From positions 124,001-188,000 of the forward strand of contig NZ_AP026070.1 in the NCBI RefSeq assembly GCF_024363255.1: a stretch of DNA of 64,000 bases, in the 5' to 3' direction. Positions within the stretch are counted from its first letter, which is position 1. Each line of letters starts with the position of its first letter. Shown one piece after another: positions 51,659 through 60,550 of this stretch. Position numbers and translations under genes: made by a program. The notes under the pieces were generated by a model. The model did not search any database. It saw only the letters and a program-made list of their open reading frames with translations, and was not told where the DNA came from. This stretch comes from Shewanella sp. NFH-SH190041 (lineage in GTDB: Bacteria; Pseudomonadota; Gammaproteobacteria; Enterobacterales; Shewanellaceae).

Positions 51659-52512
51659 TAGAAACGTTGCCCCTCAAGAATCTGTTCCAGCTCGAGGAAG
51701 GTAGGACGGTTTTCTGCCTGGATCTGTTTCCGACCCGCATCACAGGCCAGCATAGGAGGCTTGCCTTTGGCAAAGGTGATCAGCATGGCAGATACACAGC
51801 GTAAGCGAGTGATATTGCGGCTAACCTGACTCTCCATTGCTTTGGCTAATGGGTCCAAAATACCGTAACAGAAGAAAATACCGATAAAAGTACCAACCAG
51901 TGCCGCGCCTACTTTTACCCCGATCAGGCTGATAGGACCATCAATGTTGGACATGGTGATGATAATCCCCATTACCGCGGCCAAAATACCGAAACCAGGC
52001 ATTGCCTCGGCTGTTTTACTAATGGCTTCAGATGGACGCAAAGCATCTTCTTCGATCCGTTCAATTTCTTCTTCTAAAATATCTTCCAAATCATGGCCAG
52101 ATACTTTGCCGATAGATTGCAAGCGCAGATTATCGATCAAAAACTGCATTAATTGAGGATGATCCATCACATTGGGATACATCAGAAACAGGGAGCTTTC
52201 ATTGGGGTTTTCAATGTGGGCATCCAATACTTTCATCCCCTGGGATTGGATCTGGCCCATCAGCATGTTCATCAATCCAAATAATTGGGGATAGAGCTCA
52301 GGATCTTCCTTTTCTACTGATAGACTTTTGAGTTGCTGTAGCATCTCCATCAGTACAGGTTTGGGATTGGCAATAATGGTAGAACCAATTGCCGCACCCA
52401 GAATAATGGTGAATTCAGCAGGCTGCCACATGGCGCGGATTAATCCGCCTTCCCAAAGAAAACCACCAAAAACGGTGATCAGAATGACAGCTAGACCTAT
52501 CAGTTTACTCAT
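51658..52512 (-). CDS. motA: Lateral flagellar stator protein MotA/LafT
   Basis: A 284-residue stator A subunit with four transmembrane segments and a cytoplasmic loop between helices 2 and 3. The loop contains the acidic LEEEIERIEEDALRPSEA region used in rotor contact. The helix-3 proline motif AMPGFGILAAVMG and helix-4 YGILDPLAKAM match MotA. It is 21 bases after fliA and coupled to motB. It is equivalent to LafT. Confidence 0.95.
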   Translation of the reverse strand: MSKLIGLAVILITVFGGFLWEGGLIRAMWQPAEFTIILGAAIGSTIIANPKPVLMEMLQQLKSLSVEKEDPELYPQLFGLMNMLMGQIQSQGMKVLDAHIENPNESSLFLMYPNVMDHPQLMQFLIDNLRLQSIGKVSGHDLEDILEEEIERIEEDALRPSEAISKTAEAMPGFGILAAVMGIIITMSNIDGPISLIGVKVGAALVGTFIGIFFCYGILDPLAKAMESQVSRNITRLRCVSAMLITFAKGKPPMLACDAGRKQIQAENRPTFLELEQILEGQRF

Positions 52513-52533
52513 TTGCTGTTACCTTCAGCTTAT

Positions 52534-53250
52534 TTAGCGCCAATCTCGGTACAGACCATGCAACTGTTTCACCGCCGCTTTATGCAATTGGCAGATACGA
52601 GTTTCGGTCAATCCCAGCGTGGCCGCGATTTCTTTTAGATTCAGTTCATGTTGGTAATAAAGCGACAGGATTACCTGATCTCTTTTGGATAATTTGCTAA
52701 TTGCTGCTTCCAGCGTCTGATAGCGCACAAATTGGTCAATAGAACCTTCCTCTTGGCTGGGGTCATGACCCGCGCCTAGCAGCTCATCTAGGCTAGCCAT
52801 AGATTCGGCCTGAATAGCGTAGAGACGTTGACGGTACTCGCTTTGAGCAATTCCCAAATGTGCGGCGACTTCGGTATCCGATGGCTCTCGGCCCAAGCTC
52901 CGCGTCAGCTGACGTATGGTATCGTTTAGCTCGTGAGCTTGTTGTCTTACCGGCCGTGGTCGCCAGTCTTGGCGACGTAGCTCATCCAAGATCGCACCTC
53001 TTATCCGCTGACCGGCGAAAGACACAAAGCCGGGGTCATATTCCCCAGGATAGCGCCGTCCAGCCTCTAATAGCGCCATCATGGCGATTTGCTCCATGTC
53101 TTCCAGATCCATCAGAGTGCCGCAATGACTACGCAGAGAGGAAACACAGCGTTTTATTAGTGGCAGGTACTGCTGTAGCAGTTCTGGTTCACTCAGCCGT
53201 CCACTATTGTGTTGGGCATCGCCATAGCCCTGTTGCTCTGCGCAATCCAT
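52534..53250 (-). CDS. fliA: Flagellar sigma-28 factor (FliA/LafS)
   Basis: A 238-residue sigma factor. Region 2 (about 24-95: LLQQYLPLIKRCV, EQIAMMALLEA, FVSFAGQRIRGAILDELRR) and region 4 (about 178-236: ISKLSKRDQVILSLYYQHELNLKEIAATLGLTETRICQL, given by its ends) are of FliA type. GGAGACC precedes the ATG. It lies within the fliD-motB operon, like lafS of Vibrio parahaemolyticus. It would recognise the shared element found upstream of the four flagellin genes. No flgM is in the window. Confidence 0.95.
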   Translation of the reverse strand: MDCAEQQGYGDAQHNSGRLSEPELLQQYLPLIKRCVSSLRSHCGTLMDLEDMEQIAMMALLEAGRRYPGEYDPGFVSFAGQRIRGAILDELRRQDWRPRPVRQQAHELNDTIRQLTRSLGREPSDTEVAAHLGIAQSEYRQRLYAIQAESMASLDELLGAGHDPSQEEGSIDQFVRYQTLEAAISKLSKRDQVILSLYYQHELNLKEIAATLGLTETRICQLHKAAVKQLHGLYRDWR

Positions 53251-53259
53251 AACGGTCTC

Positions 53260-53706
53260 CTACTGGACTACCAAACGGGTAAATAGCACTTTGTCGATAG
53301 CGACATGGAAATTATCTTTCTTCAACACTTTATTCAGTAACTTGCAGGCTTCATGCTGCAGTTTGTCCAGATTCTCTGGCCCATCAACCTCTTTGACGGT
53401 TTTACCAGAGAACATTTGGATCAGCGTGTTACGGATCAAGGGTTCAGCTTGGGCCAGGATATGAGTTGCATCCGCAGTCGTTGACTGCAGTGCCATCTCA
53501 AATAGGGCATAGTGCTGATACTCTTTGCCTTGCAGAGAAATTACGATTTTTTCCAGCGGATAAAATTTGGGTGGTACTGGCGCTGGCGCTTCATGTTTGA
53601 ACATGCTGCCGAACATCGCCGGGGCTTTCCAGCCAGCATAAAAAGATACGCCACAGCAAACGAGAATAATGATGGCCGGTTTGGCATACCGGGTAATGAC
53701 AGACAT
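53260..53706 (-). CDS. fliL: Flagellar basal body-associated protein FliL/LafF
   Basis: A 148-residue protein with one transmembrane helix (about 10-30) and a periplasmic FliL domain (about 48-148: YPLEKIVISLQGKEYQHYALFEMAL in part, EPLIRNTLIQMFSGKT, CKLLNKVL). FliL surrounds and stabilises stator units. Position matches LafF, nine bases before fliA. Confidence 0.9.
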   Translation of the reverse strand: MSVITRYAKPAIIILVCCGVSFYAGWKAPAMFGSMFKHEAPAPVPPKFYPLEKIVISLQGKEYQHYALFEMALQSTTADATHILAQAEPLIRNTLIQMFSGKTVKEVDGPENLDKLQHEACKLLNKVLKKDNFHVAIDKVLFTRLVVQ

Positions 53707-53720
53707 GAAAACTCCTTGAT

Positions 53721-54959
53721 TTAAGCCAGTAAATTGAGATCGTTGTGGGTATCGTTAGTCACCCGTGAATCTCCCTGTTCAGTGTGAATAACAGGGGTCA
53801 CTGCTGTTTTGATAGAATGTTGTTGTTCCGCGTGCTGTTGTTGCTGTTGTTTATCCTGCTGCTGTGCTACATCCAGCTGAATATCACCGCCATGATCCAT
53901 GGATAGCTCAGCCCGCAGACGATCTAAGCCACTTTGTAATGCTTCTCGCACATGGTTATTGGCAGCATGCATTTGAATATGCAGTCGATCACCATCCAGA
54001 CGGATATTCAGCTCAACTTTGCCCAGCTCTGGTGGATCTAGGCGGATATCCGCTTTTTGAATATGCTGATCTAATTGAAATCTCAGTTGTTCCCGGAGTG
54101 GCGTCAGAAGTTCTTTAGCATGCTGTGCCATTGATGCTGACGGTGTTAGTGGCAACGGTCCCCACTGCATAGTAGGTTGCTTATTTTCAGCTGTATGCAC
54201 CGTGGTACTGGCATCAATCAGTTGCGTCAGTGCCGCGTTCTGATTGTTCAACTGGCTATTATCCAGTCCCATACTAGCTTGAGCTTGGCGAGATAGCATG
54301 TCTGCTGGGGATAACGTTGTATTCCCACCAGTCAGTTGTGACAGTTTGTTCAGCAGCGCGGTATCGCTGCTCATAGCATGGGCAGTTGTTGGCATTTGGC
54401 CAGTTGCCATCGGCTTGATTCCCTGATCATTTAACTGCGATAACAACCCCTGCAGGGTACTGTTAGCTTTGCTGTTAATGTTTATCTGGGATGGGGTATT
54501 ACCGCTTGCTGCTCCGGGGGAAAGCCCCTGAACATTATTTGATACACTCGCGGCAATCCCCGCAACCACTGAGCCGTTTTGGCTTAGTTGTTGAGCTGTC
54601 TGGCCATTGGGATTTTGTCCCTGTAGCGCCAGCTGTTGCTGTAATGGCGGCAGTGAATTCTCCACGCTATTTTGTGCTAGCGCATGATCATTGCGGTCAC
54701 TCTCTTTATCCGACTGCTCACTGTTTTCAGTATGTTTGGCGTGTTTGGTTTTATCCGTTTCTTTGCCATGGGCTTTATGGAGCTGGGTGTGCTCCATTTT
54801 TGCCGTATCTTGATTAGGCTGTGTATCGTCAGCATGGCTCAGTGTTTGGCTGTAATCCTTAAATCCCATTTTTGCCTGAGCAGAATCCTTCCCTGTCGGG
54901 GCATTGATCTGGCCCCGGGATACACTGGGGGAGGATGGTGTCAATAGCTCAATTGCCAT
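53721..54959 (-). CDS. fliK: Flagellar hook-length control protein FliK/LafE
   Basis: About 412 residues from ATG 54959 (MAIELLTPSSPSVSRG). The first 270 residues are low-complexity, Gln/Asn/Ser/Thr-rich, as in ruler proteins. The C-terminal Flg_hook domain (about 285-365) contains LDPPELGKVELNIRLDGDRL and HVREALQSGLDRLR, typical of FliK. A Gln-rich tail follows. It overlaps the fliT-like gene by 11 bases. It measures hook length and switches export specificity. Confidence 0.9.
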   Translation of the reverse strand: MAIELLTPSSPSVSRGQINAPTGKDSAQAKMGFKDYSQTLSHADDTQPNQDTAKMEHTQLHKAHGKETDKTKHAKHTENSEQSDKESDRNDHALAQNSVENSLPPLQQQLALQGQNPNGQTAQQLSQNGSVVAGIAASVSNNVQGLSPGAASGNTPSQININSKANSTLQGLLSQLNDQGIKPMATGQMPTTAHAMSSDTALLNKLSQLTGGNTTLSPADMLSRQAQASMGLDNSQLNNQNAALTQLIDASTTVHTAENKQPTMQWGPLPLTPSASMAQHAKELLTPLREQLRFQLDQHIQKADIRLDPPELGKVELNIRLDGDRLHIQMHAANNHVREALQSGLDRLRAELSMDHGGDIQLDVAQQQDKQQQQQHAEQQHSIKTAVTPVIHTEQGDSRVTNDTHNDLNLLA

Positions 54960-55323
54960 GTTGTTGTGTCTTTCCTTCAAAGGCTATGTCGATGGTGCTG
55001 TCACCACCGCTGAGGGCGGTCATCTGGTAAGCAGATAATCCGTCCTGCTGATTGCGAAATGTCGCCATGGTATTGGCCAGTTCCGTCTTTTTCTGATTCA
55101 ACGCATTGATAATGCCCCGGTGACAGGCTGCTAGTTCAGCTCGGGCCTGTTGCTCCAGCGTGGAGCGAGGCGCTCCACGCTGGGTCAGGGCAGCAATCAT
55201 TTTGCGATTTATATTTCTGAGCATATCCAGGTCACCGCTCTTGGCTGTTTTTTCCAGCGCTTGCTGAAACTGTTTCCAACAGCGGACTTCCGGGGGCATG
55301 CCTCCAGATTTACCTGTATTCAT
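54949..55323 (-). CDS. FliT-like export chaperone (LafD)
   Basis: A 124-residue mostly helical protein with little recognisable sequence. It is placed between fliS and fliK, exactly where lafD (fliT-like) lies in lateral clusters. Heptad-like helices run through QFQQALEKTAKSGDLDMLRN and later. FliT homologues bind FliD and are poorly conserved, so the assignment rests mainly on position and size. Confidence 0.65.
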   Translation of the reverse strand: MNTGKSGGMPPEVRCWKQFQQALEKTAKSGDLDMLRNINRKMIAALTQRGAPRSTLEQQARAELAACHRGIINALNQKKTELANTMATFRNQQDGLSAYQMTALSGGDSTIDIAFEGKTQQHGN

Positions 55324-55333
55324 TGCGATTTCT

Positions 55334-55714
55334 CTAATTGAGGTTGGCCCAGCCAGCTTGGATTTGGCTGATCACATCCACAACAGGCGCGAGAGATTCT
55401 GGGTTATTCTCCACGCTAGCGGTCACCAGCTGACGACTGCAATAGTCATATAGCCGGTTCAAATTAATGGCAACTTCGCCGCCATTTTCCATATCTAGCA
55501 TGGAGTCCAACCCATGGATGATGTTCAGACACTTATTGATGCTTTTCCCTTTTTCTTCAAAAGCTTTTCTGTGCATATGTCCGCCTGCGCGAGCCAGTTC
55601 GTCCTGCAGGCCATCCAGTAGCATGCGAACTAAATCATGCGGGTTGGCAGAAGCCGCCTTCGCCTCGAGGCTGGCTTGACGATAAGCGCTGAAAGGGTCG
55701 AGTTCATTAAGCAT
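55334..55714 (-). CDS. fliS: Flagellin export chaperone FliS/LafC
   Basis: A 126-residue helical protein. FliS landmarks are YRQASLEAKAASANPHDLVRMLLDGL (in part), MHRKAFEEKGKSINKCLNII and LNRLYDYCSRQLVTA. FliS binds the C-terminal helix of flagellin and keeps it unassembled in the cytoplasm. The gene starts 14 bases after fliD. Confidence 0.94.
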   Translation of the reverse strand: MLNELDPFSAYRQASLEAKAASANPHDLVRMLLDGLQDELARAGGHMHRKAFEEKGKSINKCLNIIHGLDSMLDMENGGEVAINLNRLYDYCSRQLVTASVENNPESLAPVVDVISQIQAGWANLN

Positions 55715-55728
55715 GGTGAGCAGAATCC

Positions 55729-57048
55729 TTATTCAAATAAACCACTGGCTTTGCTGAGTTCACCAATGGTTTGTTCCATTGCGGTAAACTGTTTCAGATA
55801 AATCTGATAGCGGTTGTTCATGAAGGTGTTATAGCTATCGATTTGATCATTCAGACTGTCCAGCTGATTATTCAAATCGTCTTTTTTCATATGCACATAA
55901 CCGTCAAACTTGGTGAATGGCTTGAGGGTTGTTTTCAGTTGATCAACAAGACCAGTTTTGCCACCTAGCACTTTATCGAGTAACTCAGGTGTGTTTTTCA
56001 TTACATCGTTGAGTTTGGTTTTATTGACTGAAAACTGGCCATAGCGGTTCAGTTCAATACCGATATCGCTCAGACGCATACCATTAGGGGCTTTTTGGAA
56101 TGCCAGATTGCGGACTTTTTGCTGTAATGAACGTATGCTGGCATCACCGGCCAGAATGCCGATTTTGTCCTGGGCCATATAAGCATGGTTTTTATTTTTA
56201 TTACCGTCATCATCTGGTTTTTTACTGACAGTCAGGCTATTGATTTTGTCCAACAGAGCATTGATTGAATCAACAAAACCAGACACATTTTTTTCTGTAG
56301 TATCTGTGTCAGCTTGAACCGATACCATGCTGCTTTTGCCGGGCTCATCAGCTTTTTTCAGCTCAATGTTCATGCCATCAATCACATTGGTTAGCTGGTT
56401 TTTATCACTGGTGATTTTAATACCATTAAGGGTGATTTCGGCATCTTGGGCTTTTGCCCGTTCAACCATGCCCCAATCTTTACCACCCATGGTGATTTTC
56501 ATTGCATGCTTTAGGCCGGGTTCGTCGGCTGTAAGCATAAACTCAACTTTGCTGCCGGTGCGCACCAGGCAAGCTCGTACGCCAGGGTTGTCTTTGTGAT
56601 CATTGATAATGTCACGCAGATCGGCCACGGTTTTGGTGCCACCTGAATTAACTTGCGCCAGATCCAACTCTATTGTTTTACTATCAATTTCAATGTGTAG
56701 CACTCCAGATGAAGGCAATGGAGCTTTTTCATTGTCAAATTCTTTACTCAGTTGCTGCGCCTGAGCCAGTTGTTTTACTTCAACTTTATAGTTCGCTGCA
56801 GGTACGCCATCAGCGACAGTAACGGCAATACTGTCACCGGTGACATCGGCTTTTTTCGCCTGCAATTCTTTATTGCTGAAATTACTCAGAGAGCTAGTAA
56901 CATCACTCAGTGCACTACCTAGAGTACGATAAGCATCAATTTTGGCTTCTTGCTGATGTTTCTGTTCGTTGAATAGCTTATCTTTAGCTTGACGTTCAAC
57001 CTGAACAAGTTTTTGGGCAAATTGAGCAGCGCTCATTCCGTTAATCAT
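55729..57048 (-). CDS. fliD: Flagellar filament cap protein FliD/LafB
   Basis: About 439 residues from ATG 57048 (MINGMSAAQFAQKLVQVERQ), with AGGAGG just upstream; the frame to 57114 is not used. The FliD_N region spans about 1-100 (D0/D1 with KQLAQAQQL), and FliD_C spans about 205-425 (DSINALLDKINSLT, IGILAGDASIRSLQQKVRN, MRLSDIGIELNRYGQFSV). It caps the filament and promotes flagellin folding. It heads the fliD-S-T-K-L-A-motA-B-pilZ operon and has a sigma-54 promoter 57 bases before the ATG. Confidence 0.94.
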   Translation of the reverse strand: MINGMSAAQFAQKLVQVERQAKDKLFNEQKHQQEAKIDAYRTLGSALSDVTSSLSNFSNKELQAKKADVTGDSIAVTVADGVPAANYKVEVKQLAQAQQLSKEFDNEKAPLPSSGVLHIEIDSKTIELDLAQVNSGGTKTVADLRDIINDHKDNPGVRACLVRTGSKVEFMLTADEPGLKHAMKITMGGKDWGMVERAKAQDAEITLNGIKITSDKNQLTNVIDGMNIELKKADEPGKSSMVSVQADTDTTEKNVSGFVDSINALLDKINSLTVSKKPDDDGNKNKNHAYMAQDKIGILAGDASIRSLQQKVRNLAFQKAPNGMRLSDIGIELNRYGQFSVNKTKLNDVMKNTPELLDKVLGGKTGLVDQLKTTLKPFTKFDGYVHMKKDDLNNQLDSLNDQIDSYNTFMNNRYQIYLKQFTAMEQTIGELSKASGLFE

Positions 57049-57104
57049 AGTTATCCTCCTGTACAGGTCTTGCCCTTGGCTATCTGAATTTGATAGCGCT
57101 GCAA

Positions 57105-57120
57105 AGCAAGCCATGTGCCA
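57105..57120 (-). promoter_or_regulatory. Sigma-54 promoter of the fliD operon
   Basis: On the minus strand TGGCAC-N5-TTGCT, a perfect match to the -24/-12 consensus. It is about 57 bases before the fliD ATG, leaving a short leader. Confidence 0.85.
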
Positions 57121-57481
57121 GCTAATAAAACTTCATTTAAGTATTTGTTTATTATAAATATTTATTTGTTTTGACCGGGTTGGTGACAGGATGGCTTCCT
57201 CTTTGGAACCATGGTGAGGAAGTCTCTTTTCCGCGTTGGTTTCCGATCTGACACAGGCTTAAAGCGACCGTGTAAACCTCTGGGTGAAATAGTGAGGGAA
57301 AATTCACATTATCATCAGCTGTTCATTGAGCTTGCCAGGAAATATTGCGATGAAATGAAGCGATAAGGTAAAGGTGACAATAACTGAGCAATGTCAGTTT
57401 AGTTTTAGGATAGGAAAGCTGCAGATATTACCAAGCACCGTGGCCACGGTGCTTGGATGTAAAGGCCTTAATCGAGGACGA
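57115..57481. other. Intergenic region between fliD and flagellin 1
   Basis: It holds the sigma-54 promoter and a perfect 26-base palindrome at 57431-57456, with half-site CCAAGCACCGTGG. Otherwise no gene is seen. Confidence 0.6.
57431..57456. repeat. Perfect 26-base palindrome after flagellin 1
   Basis: A 13-base half-site CCAAGCACCGTGG and its exact complement with no loop. There is no T-run on the minus strand, so it may be a weak terminator or a protein-binding site. Confidence 0.6.
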
Positions 57482-58291
57482 TTAACCCAGCAGGCCCATA
57501 ACCAGGCCGGTATTTTGGTTAGCGCGGGACAGAATACGAGTACCGGCTTGAACCAAGATTTGCTCACGAGTCATAACGGCAGACTCATGGGCGAAGTTTG
57601 CATCCATAATACGCCCATAAGCGGATTCAGTATTGATGGTGACATTGTGCAGGTTTGCCGCAGTGTGTTGCAGGCGGTTAACGTTCGCACCCAGCATAGA
57701 GCGTGCGGTACCGATGGCGTCCAAGTATTTATCAACAGCGGCAATACTCTTATTAGCATCAGTTTGGGTACTTAATTTCAAACCAGAGATAGCGCCCAGT
57801 TTCGTTGCACCAGTGACTTTCACATCTAGAGTGTCTTTGGTACCAGCACCGATTTGGAAGGTTACGTTCTGGATGGTAGAGAACAGGTTGTTACCAGCGT
57901 AGGTGGTGTTATCTACGATACGCTTAGATTCTGCAGCCAATTCTTTTGATTCAGCAGAGATTGCCGCGCGATCTTGAGCAGAGTTAACACCGTTAGCAGA
58001 TTGGGTAGCCAGTTCTTTTTGACGATCAGCAATTTTGGTCAGTTGGTCCATAGCACCGTCAGCGGTTTGCAGCATAGAAGTTGCGTCACTAACGTTACGG
58101 TTAGCCGTTTTCATACCGATAACGTTTGCATTTAAACGAGTGGCAATTTGCAGGCCAGCGGCATCATCCGCTGCACTATTAATGCGCAGACCAGTAGACA
58201 GACGCTCCATCGCGGTAGTCAGCAGGCTGTTGTTAGTATTCAGAGCGTTTTGTGCCACTAGAGAGGCGTAATTAGTGTGAACTGATAGCAT
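57482..58291 (-). CDS. Lateral flagellin 1
   Basis: A 269-residue flagellin consisting of D0 and D1 only. It has a conserved N terminus (MLSVHTNYASLVAQN, RLSTGLRINSAADDAAGLQI) and a C terminus ending RANQNTGLVMGLLG. There is no variable D2/D3 domain. The start is ATG 58291, as in the other three copies; the frame to 58369 is not used. The sequence differs from the others near residues 148-195 (KDTLDVKVTGATKLGAISG) and near 238-242 (INTESAYGRIMDANFAHESAV). A sigma-28-like element lies 80 bases upstream. It is the flagellin closest to fliD. Confidence 0.95.
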   Translation of the reverse strand: MLSVHTNYASLVAQNALNTNNSLLTTAMERLSTGLRINSAADDAAGLQIATRLNANVIGMKTANRNVSDATSMLQTADGAMDQLTKIADRQKELATQSANGVNSAQDRAAISAESKELAAESKRIVDNTTYAGNNLFSTIQNVTFQIGAGTKDTLDVKVTGATKLGAISGLKLSTQTDANKSIAAVDKYLDAIGTARSMLGANVNRLQHTAANLHNVTINTESAYGRIMDANFAHESAVMTREQILVQAGTRILSRANQNTGLVMGLLG

Positions 58292-58370
58292 TTTAAATCT
58301 CCTGATAAGATAAGTGTCTATGCTTCTTTTTAAGTTCCCGCAGCTGCTTGAGCTCGGCGTATAAAGCAAT

Positions 58371-58397
58371 AGAACGACCAGGAAAAAACAAACTAAA
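58371..58397 (-). promoter_or_regulatory. Sigma-28-like promoter of flagellin 1
   Basis: TTTAGTTT-N11-GTCGTTCT on the minus strand. It shares spacing and core with the other three flagellin promoters. Confidence 0.7.
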
Positions 58398-58436
58398 TGG
58401 CAATTTTAAACATGGACTAAAGCTCATCTTTCGGAA

Positions 58437-58467
58437 ATAAAAACCGGCATTTTTTGCCGGTTTTTTT
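58437..58467 (-). terminator. Terminator after flagellin 2
   Basis: Stem CCGGCA / TGCCGG with a short loop and flanking A/T runs, about 50 bases after the flagellin 2 stop. Confidence 0.85.
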
Positions 58468-58517
58468 AAACTGCTCTATCAGTTCAATGAGCTATAACAG
58501 ATATTCCTAATCAAAAA

Positions 58518-59327
58518 TTATCCCAGCAGCCCCATGACTAAACCGGTATTTTGATTTGCACGAGATAATATGCGGGTACCGGTCTGAACCAGTAGTTGAT
58601 TCTTCGTCATTATTGCTGATTCGCTCGCGAAATCAGCATCCATAATGCGGCCAGCAGCAGCTTCAGTGTTGGTAGTCACATTGTGCAGGTTAGCAGCAGT
58701 GTGTTGCAGGCGATTAATGTTTGCCCCTAGCGCGGAACGCGCTTTCCCTACAGCATCAAGATAGGCATCAACTTTAGCAATACTGGCATTGGCGCCTGAT
58801 TGCGTATCCAGCTTCAATCCGGAGATAGCATTAAGCTTTTTCGCATCTGTCACTTTCACTTCCAAGGTGTCAGCAGTACCGGCCCCAATTTGGAAAGTGA
58901 CGTTTTCGATAGTGCTAAATAGGCTATTACCGGCATAAGTCGTATTGTCCACAATACGCTTGGTTTCCGCTGCCAACTCATCAGACTCAGCTTTAATCGA
59001 TTGGCGATCTTGGATAGAGGCTACGCCGTTAGCGGATTGAGTTGCGAGCTCTTTCTGGCGGTCGGCAATCACGGTCAGTTGCTCCATGGCACCATCGGCA
59101 GTATGCAGCATGGAGGTGGCATCACTGACGTTCTGGTTGGCCCGTTTCATCCCGGTGACATTGGCATTTAAACGGGTCGCAATTTGTAGGCCAGCAGCGT
59201 CATCTGCAGCGCTGTTAATGCGCAGACCGGTTGATAGACGATCCATAGCTTGACCCAGCAATCCATTATTTTTATTCACGGAGTTCTGAGCAACTAGGGA
59301 GGCATAATTGGTATGTACAGACAGCAT
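58518..59327 (-). CDS. Lateral flagellin 2 (divergent copy)
   Basis: A 269-residue flagellin with the same architecture as its neighbours, but the most divergent copy. Changes include GLLGQAMDRLSTGLR, VTGMKRANQNVSD, MLHTADGAMEQLTVIADRQ, SIQDRQSIKAESDELAAET and DTLEVKVTDAKKLNAISG. Codon use is less biased than in flagellins 3 and 4, which suggests lower expression. It has its own sigma-28-like element and terminator. Both terminal D0 regions are intact, so it should be able to assemble. Confidence 0.95.
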   Translation of the reverse strand: MLSVHTNYASLVAQNSVNKNNGLLGQAMDRLSTGLRINSAADDAAGLQIATRLNANVTGMKRANQNVSDATSMLHTADGAMEQLTVIADRQKELATQSANGVASIQDRQSIKAESDELAAETKRIVDNTTYAGNSLFSTIENVTFQIGAGTADTLEVKVTDAKKLNAISGLKLDTQSGANASIAKVDAYLDAVGKARSALGANINRLQHTAANLHNVTTNTEAAAGRIMDADFASESAIMTKNQLLVQTGTRILSRANQNTGLVMGLLG

Positions 59328-59366
59328 GTTAAGGTCTCCAAATCTGTGTCTTAATTACCCTTTTTG

Positions 59367-59393
59367 AGGGCGACACTGGAGCTTTAAACTTAA
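59367..59393 (-). promoter_or_regulatory. Sigma-28-like promoter of flagellin 2
   Basis: TTAAGTTT-N11-GTCGCCCT on the minus strand, 40 bases before the ATG. Confidence 0.7.
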
Positions 59394-59674
59394 TGAAATA
59401 AATAAATTTTTTTTTAATTTAGGGGGTTAGGCGATTGTTTCTACAAAAAATAGCCCTATTTGATGTTGTGGTGTTTTTATTTTGTACTGAGAGAGCAGTA
59501 AATAGGGAAGGTAATTAGTCAGTTGTTGGTCTAACTGAAATATGAAGATTGAAAAAATGAGTAAAAAAAGAGGGTGTTTACACAGGATGACAGCAAAAAC
59601 AGCGCAATAACATGGCTGCTTTTGCTAAATAGTTGAGGCGGAAAGTCCACCTCAACTTGGCATGCGATGGGAAA
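59394..59674. other. Intergenic region between flagellins 2 and 3
   Basis: AT-rich, no gene seen. A hairpin at 59632-59656 (GTTGAGG / CCTCAAC with inner GGA/TCC pairing) lies just after the flagellin 3 stop and may act as its terminator, although its T-run is weak. Confidence 0.5.
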
Positions 59675-60484
59675 TTAACCCAGCAGACCCATAACCAGAC
59701 CAGTGTTTTGGTTGGCGCGGGACAGTACGCGAGTACCGGCCTGAACCAGCAGCTGGTTTTTAGTCATTGCAGCAGATTCTTTAGCGAAATCAGCATCCAT
59801 GATGCGGCCAGCAGCAGCTTCAGTGTTGGTGGTCACATTGTGCAGGTTTGCAGCAGTGTGTTGCAGACGGTTGATGTTTGCACCCAGCATAGAGCGTGCT
59901 TTACCGATTTGATCCAGGTAAGCATCAACTTTAGCGATACTGGCGTTAGCATCAGTTTGAGTGCTCAGCTTAAGATCTTTGATTTCACCCAGAGCTTTAG
60001 CGCTAGTAACTTTAACGTCCAGTTTATCTGCACCACCGGCACCGATTTGGAAAGTTACGTTCTGGATGGTAGAGAACAGGTTGTTACCAGCGTAGGTAGT
60101 GTTGTCAACGATACGCTTAGATTCAGCAGCCAGCTCTTTAGATTCAGCAGAAATAGCAGCGCGATCTTTAGCGGAGTTAACACCGTTAGCAGATTGAGTA
60201 GCCAGTTCTTTTTGACGATCAGCGATCTTGGTCAGTTCGTCCATTGCGCCGTCAGCAGTTTGCAGCATAGAAGTTGCATCGCTTACGTTACGGTTAGCAG
60301 TTTTCATGCCGATAACGTTAGCGTTCAGACGGGTAGCGATCTGCAGGCCAGCAGCATCGTCAGCTGCGCTGTTGATGCGCAGACCAGTTGACAGACGCTC
60401 CATAGCAGTAGACAGCAGAGAGTTGTTTTTGTTTACAGAGTTTTGTGCAACCAGGGATGCATAGTTAGTATGTACAGACAGCAT
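59675..60484 (-). CDS. Lateral flagellin 3
   Basis: A 269-residue D0-D1 flagellin whose protein is identical to flagellin 4. The start is ATG 60484 (MLSVHTNYASLVAQNSVNKN); the frame to 60544 is not used. Bases 59685-60439 match 60920-61674 exactly over 755 positions. Strong codon bias suggests high expression. The central lysines (DKLDVKVTSAKALGEIKDLK) are plausible FliB targets. A sigma-28-like element lies 40 bases upstream. Confidence 0.96.
   Translation of the reverse strand: MLSVHTNYASLVAQNSVNKNNSLLSTAMERLSTGLRINSAADDAAGLQIATRLNANVIGMKTANRNVSDATSMLQTADGAMDELTKIADRQKELATQSANGVNSAKDRAAISAESKELAAESKRIVDNTTYAGNNLFSTIQNVTFQIGAGGADKLDVKVTSAKALGEIKDLKLSTQTDANASIAKVDAYLDQIGKARSMLGANINRLQHTAANLHNVTTNTEAAAGRIMDADFAKESAAMTKNQLLVQAGTRVLSRANQNTGLVMGLLG
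59685..60439. repeat. 755-bp identical repeat, copy A (flagellin 3)
   Basis: Exact match to 60920-61674 by direct reading. The first mismatches are at 59684/60919 (C versus T) and 60440/61675 (G versus A), both inside the coding ends. Confidence 0.9.
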
Positions 60485-60523
60485 GTTAAGTCTCCAAAGT
60501 AGATGTCTATGTCTCCTGATATT

Positions 60524-60550
60524 AAGACGACATGAAATTGCCAAACTGAA
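60524..60550 (-). promoter_or_regulatory. Sigma-28-like promoter of flagellin 3
   Basis: TTCAGTTT-N11-GTCGTCTT on the minus strand. Its flanks differ from those of flagellin 4 although the genes are identical. Confidence 0.7.
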
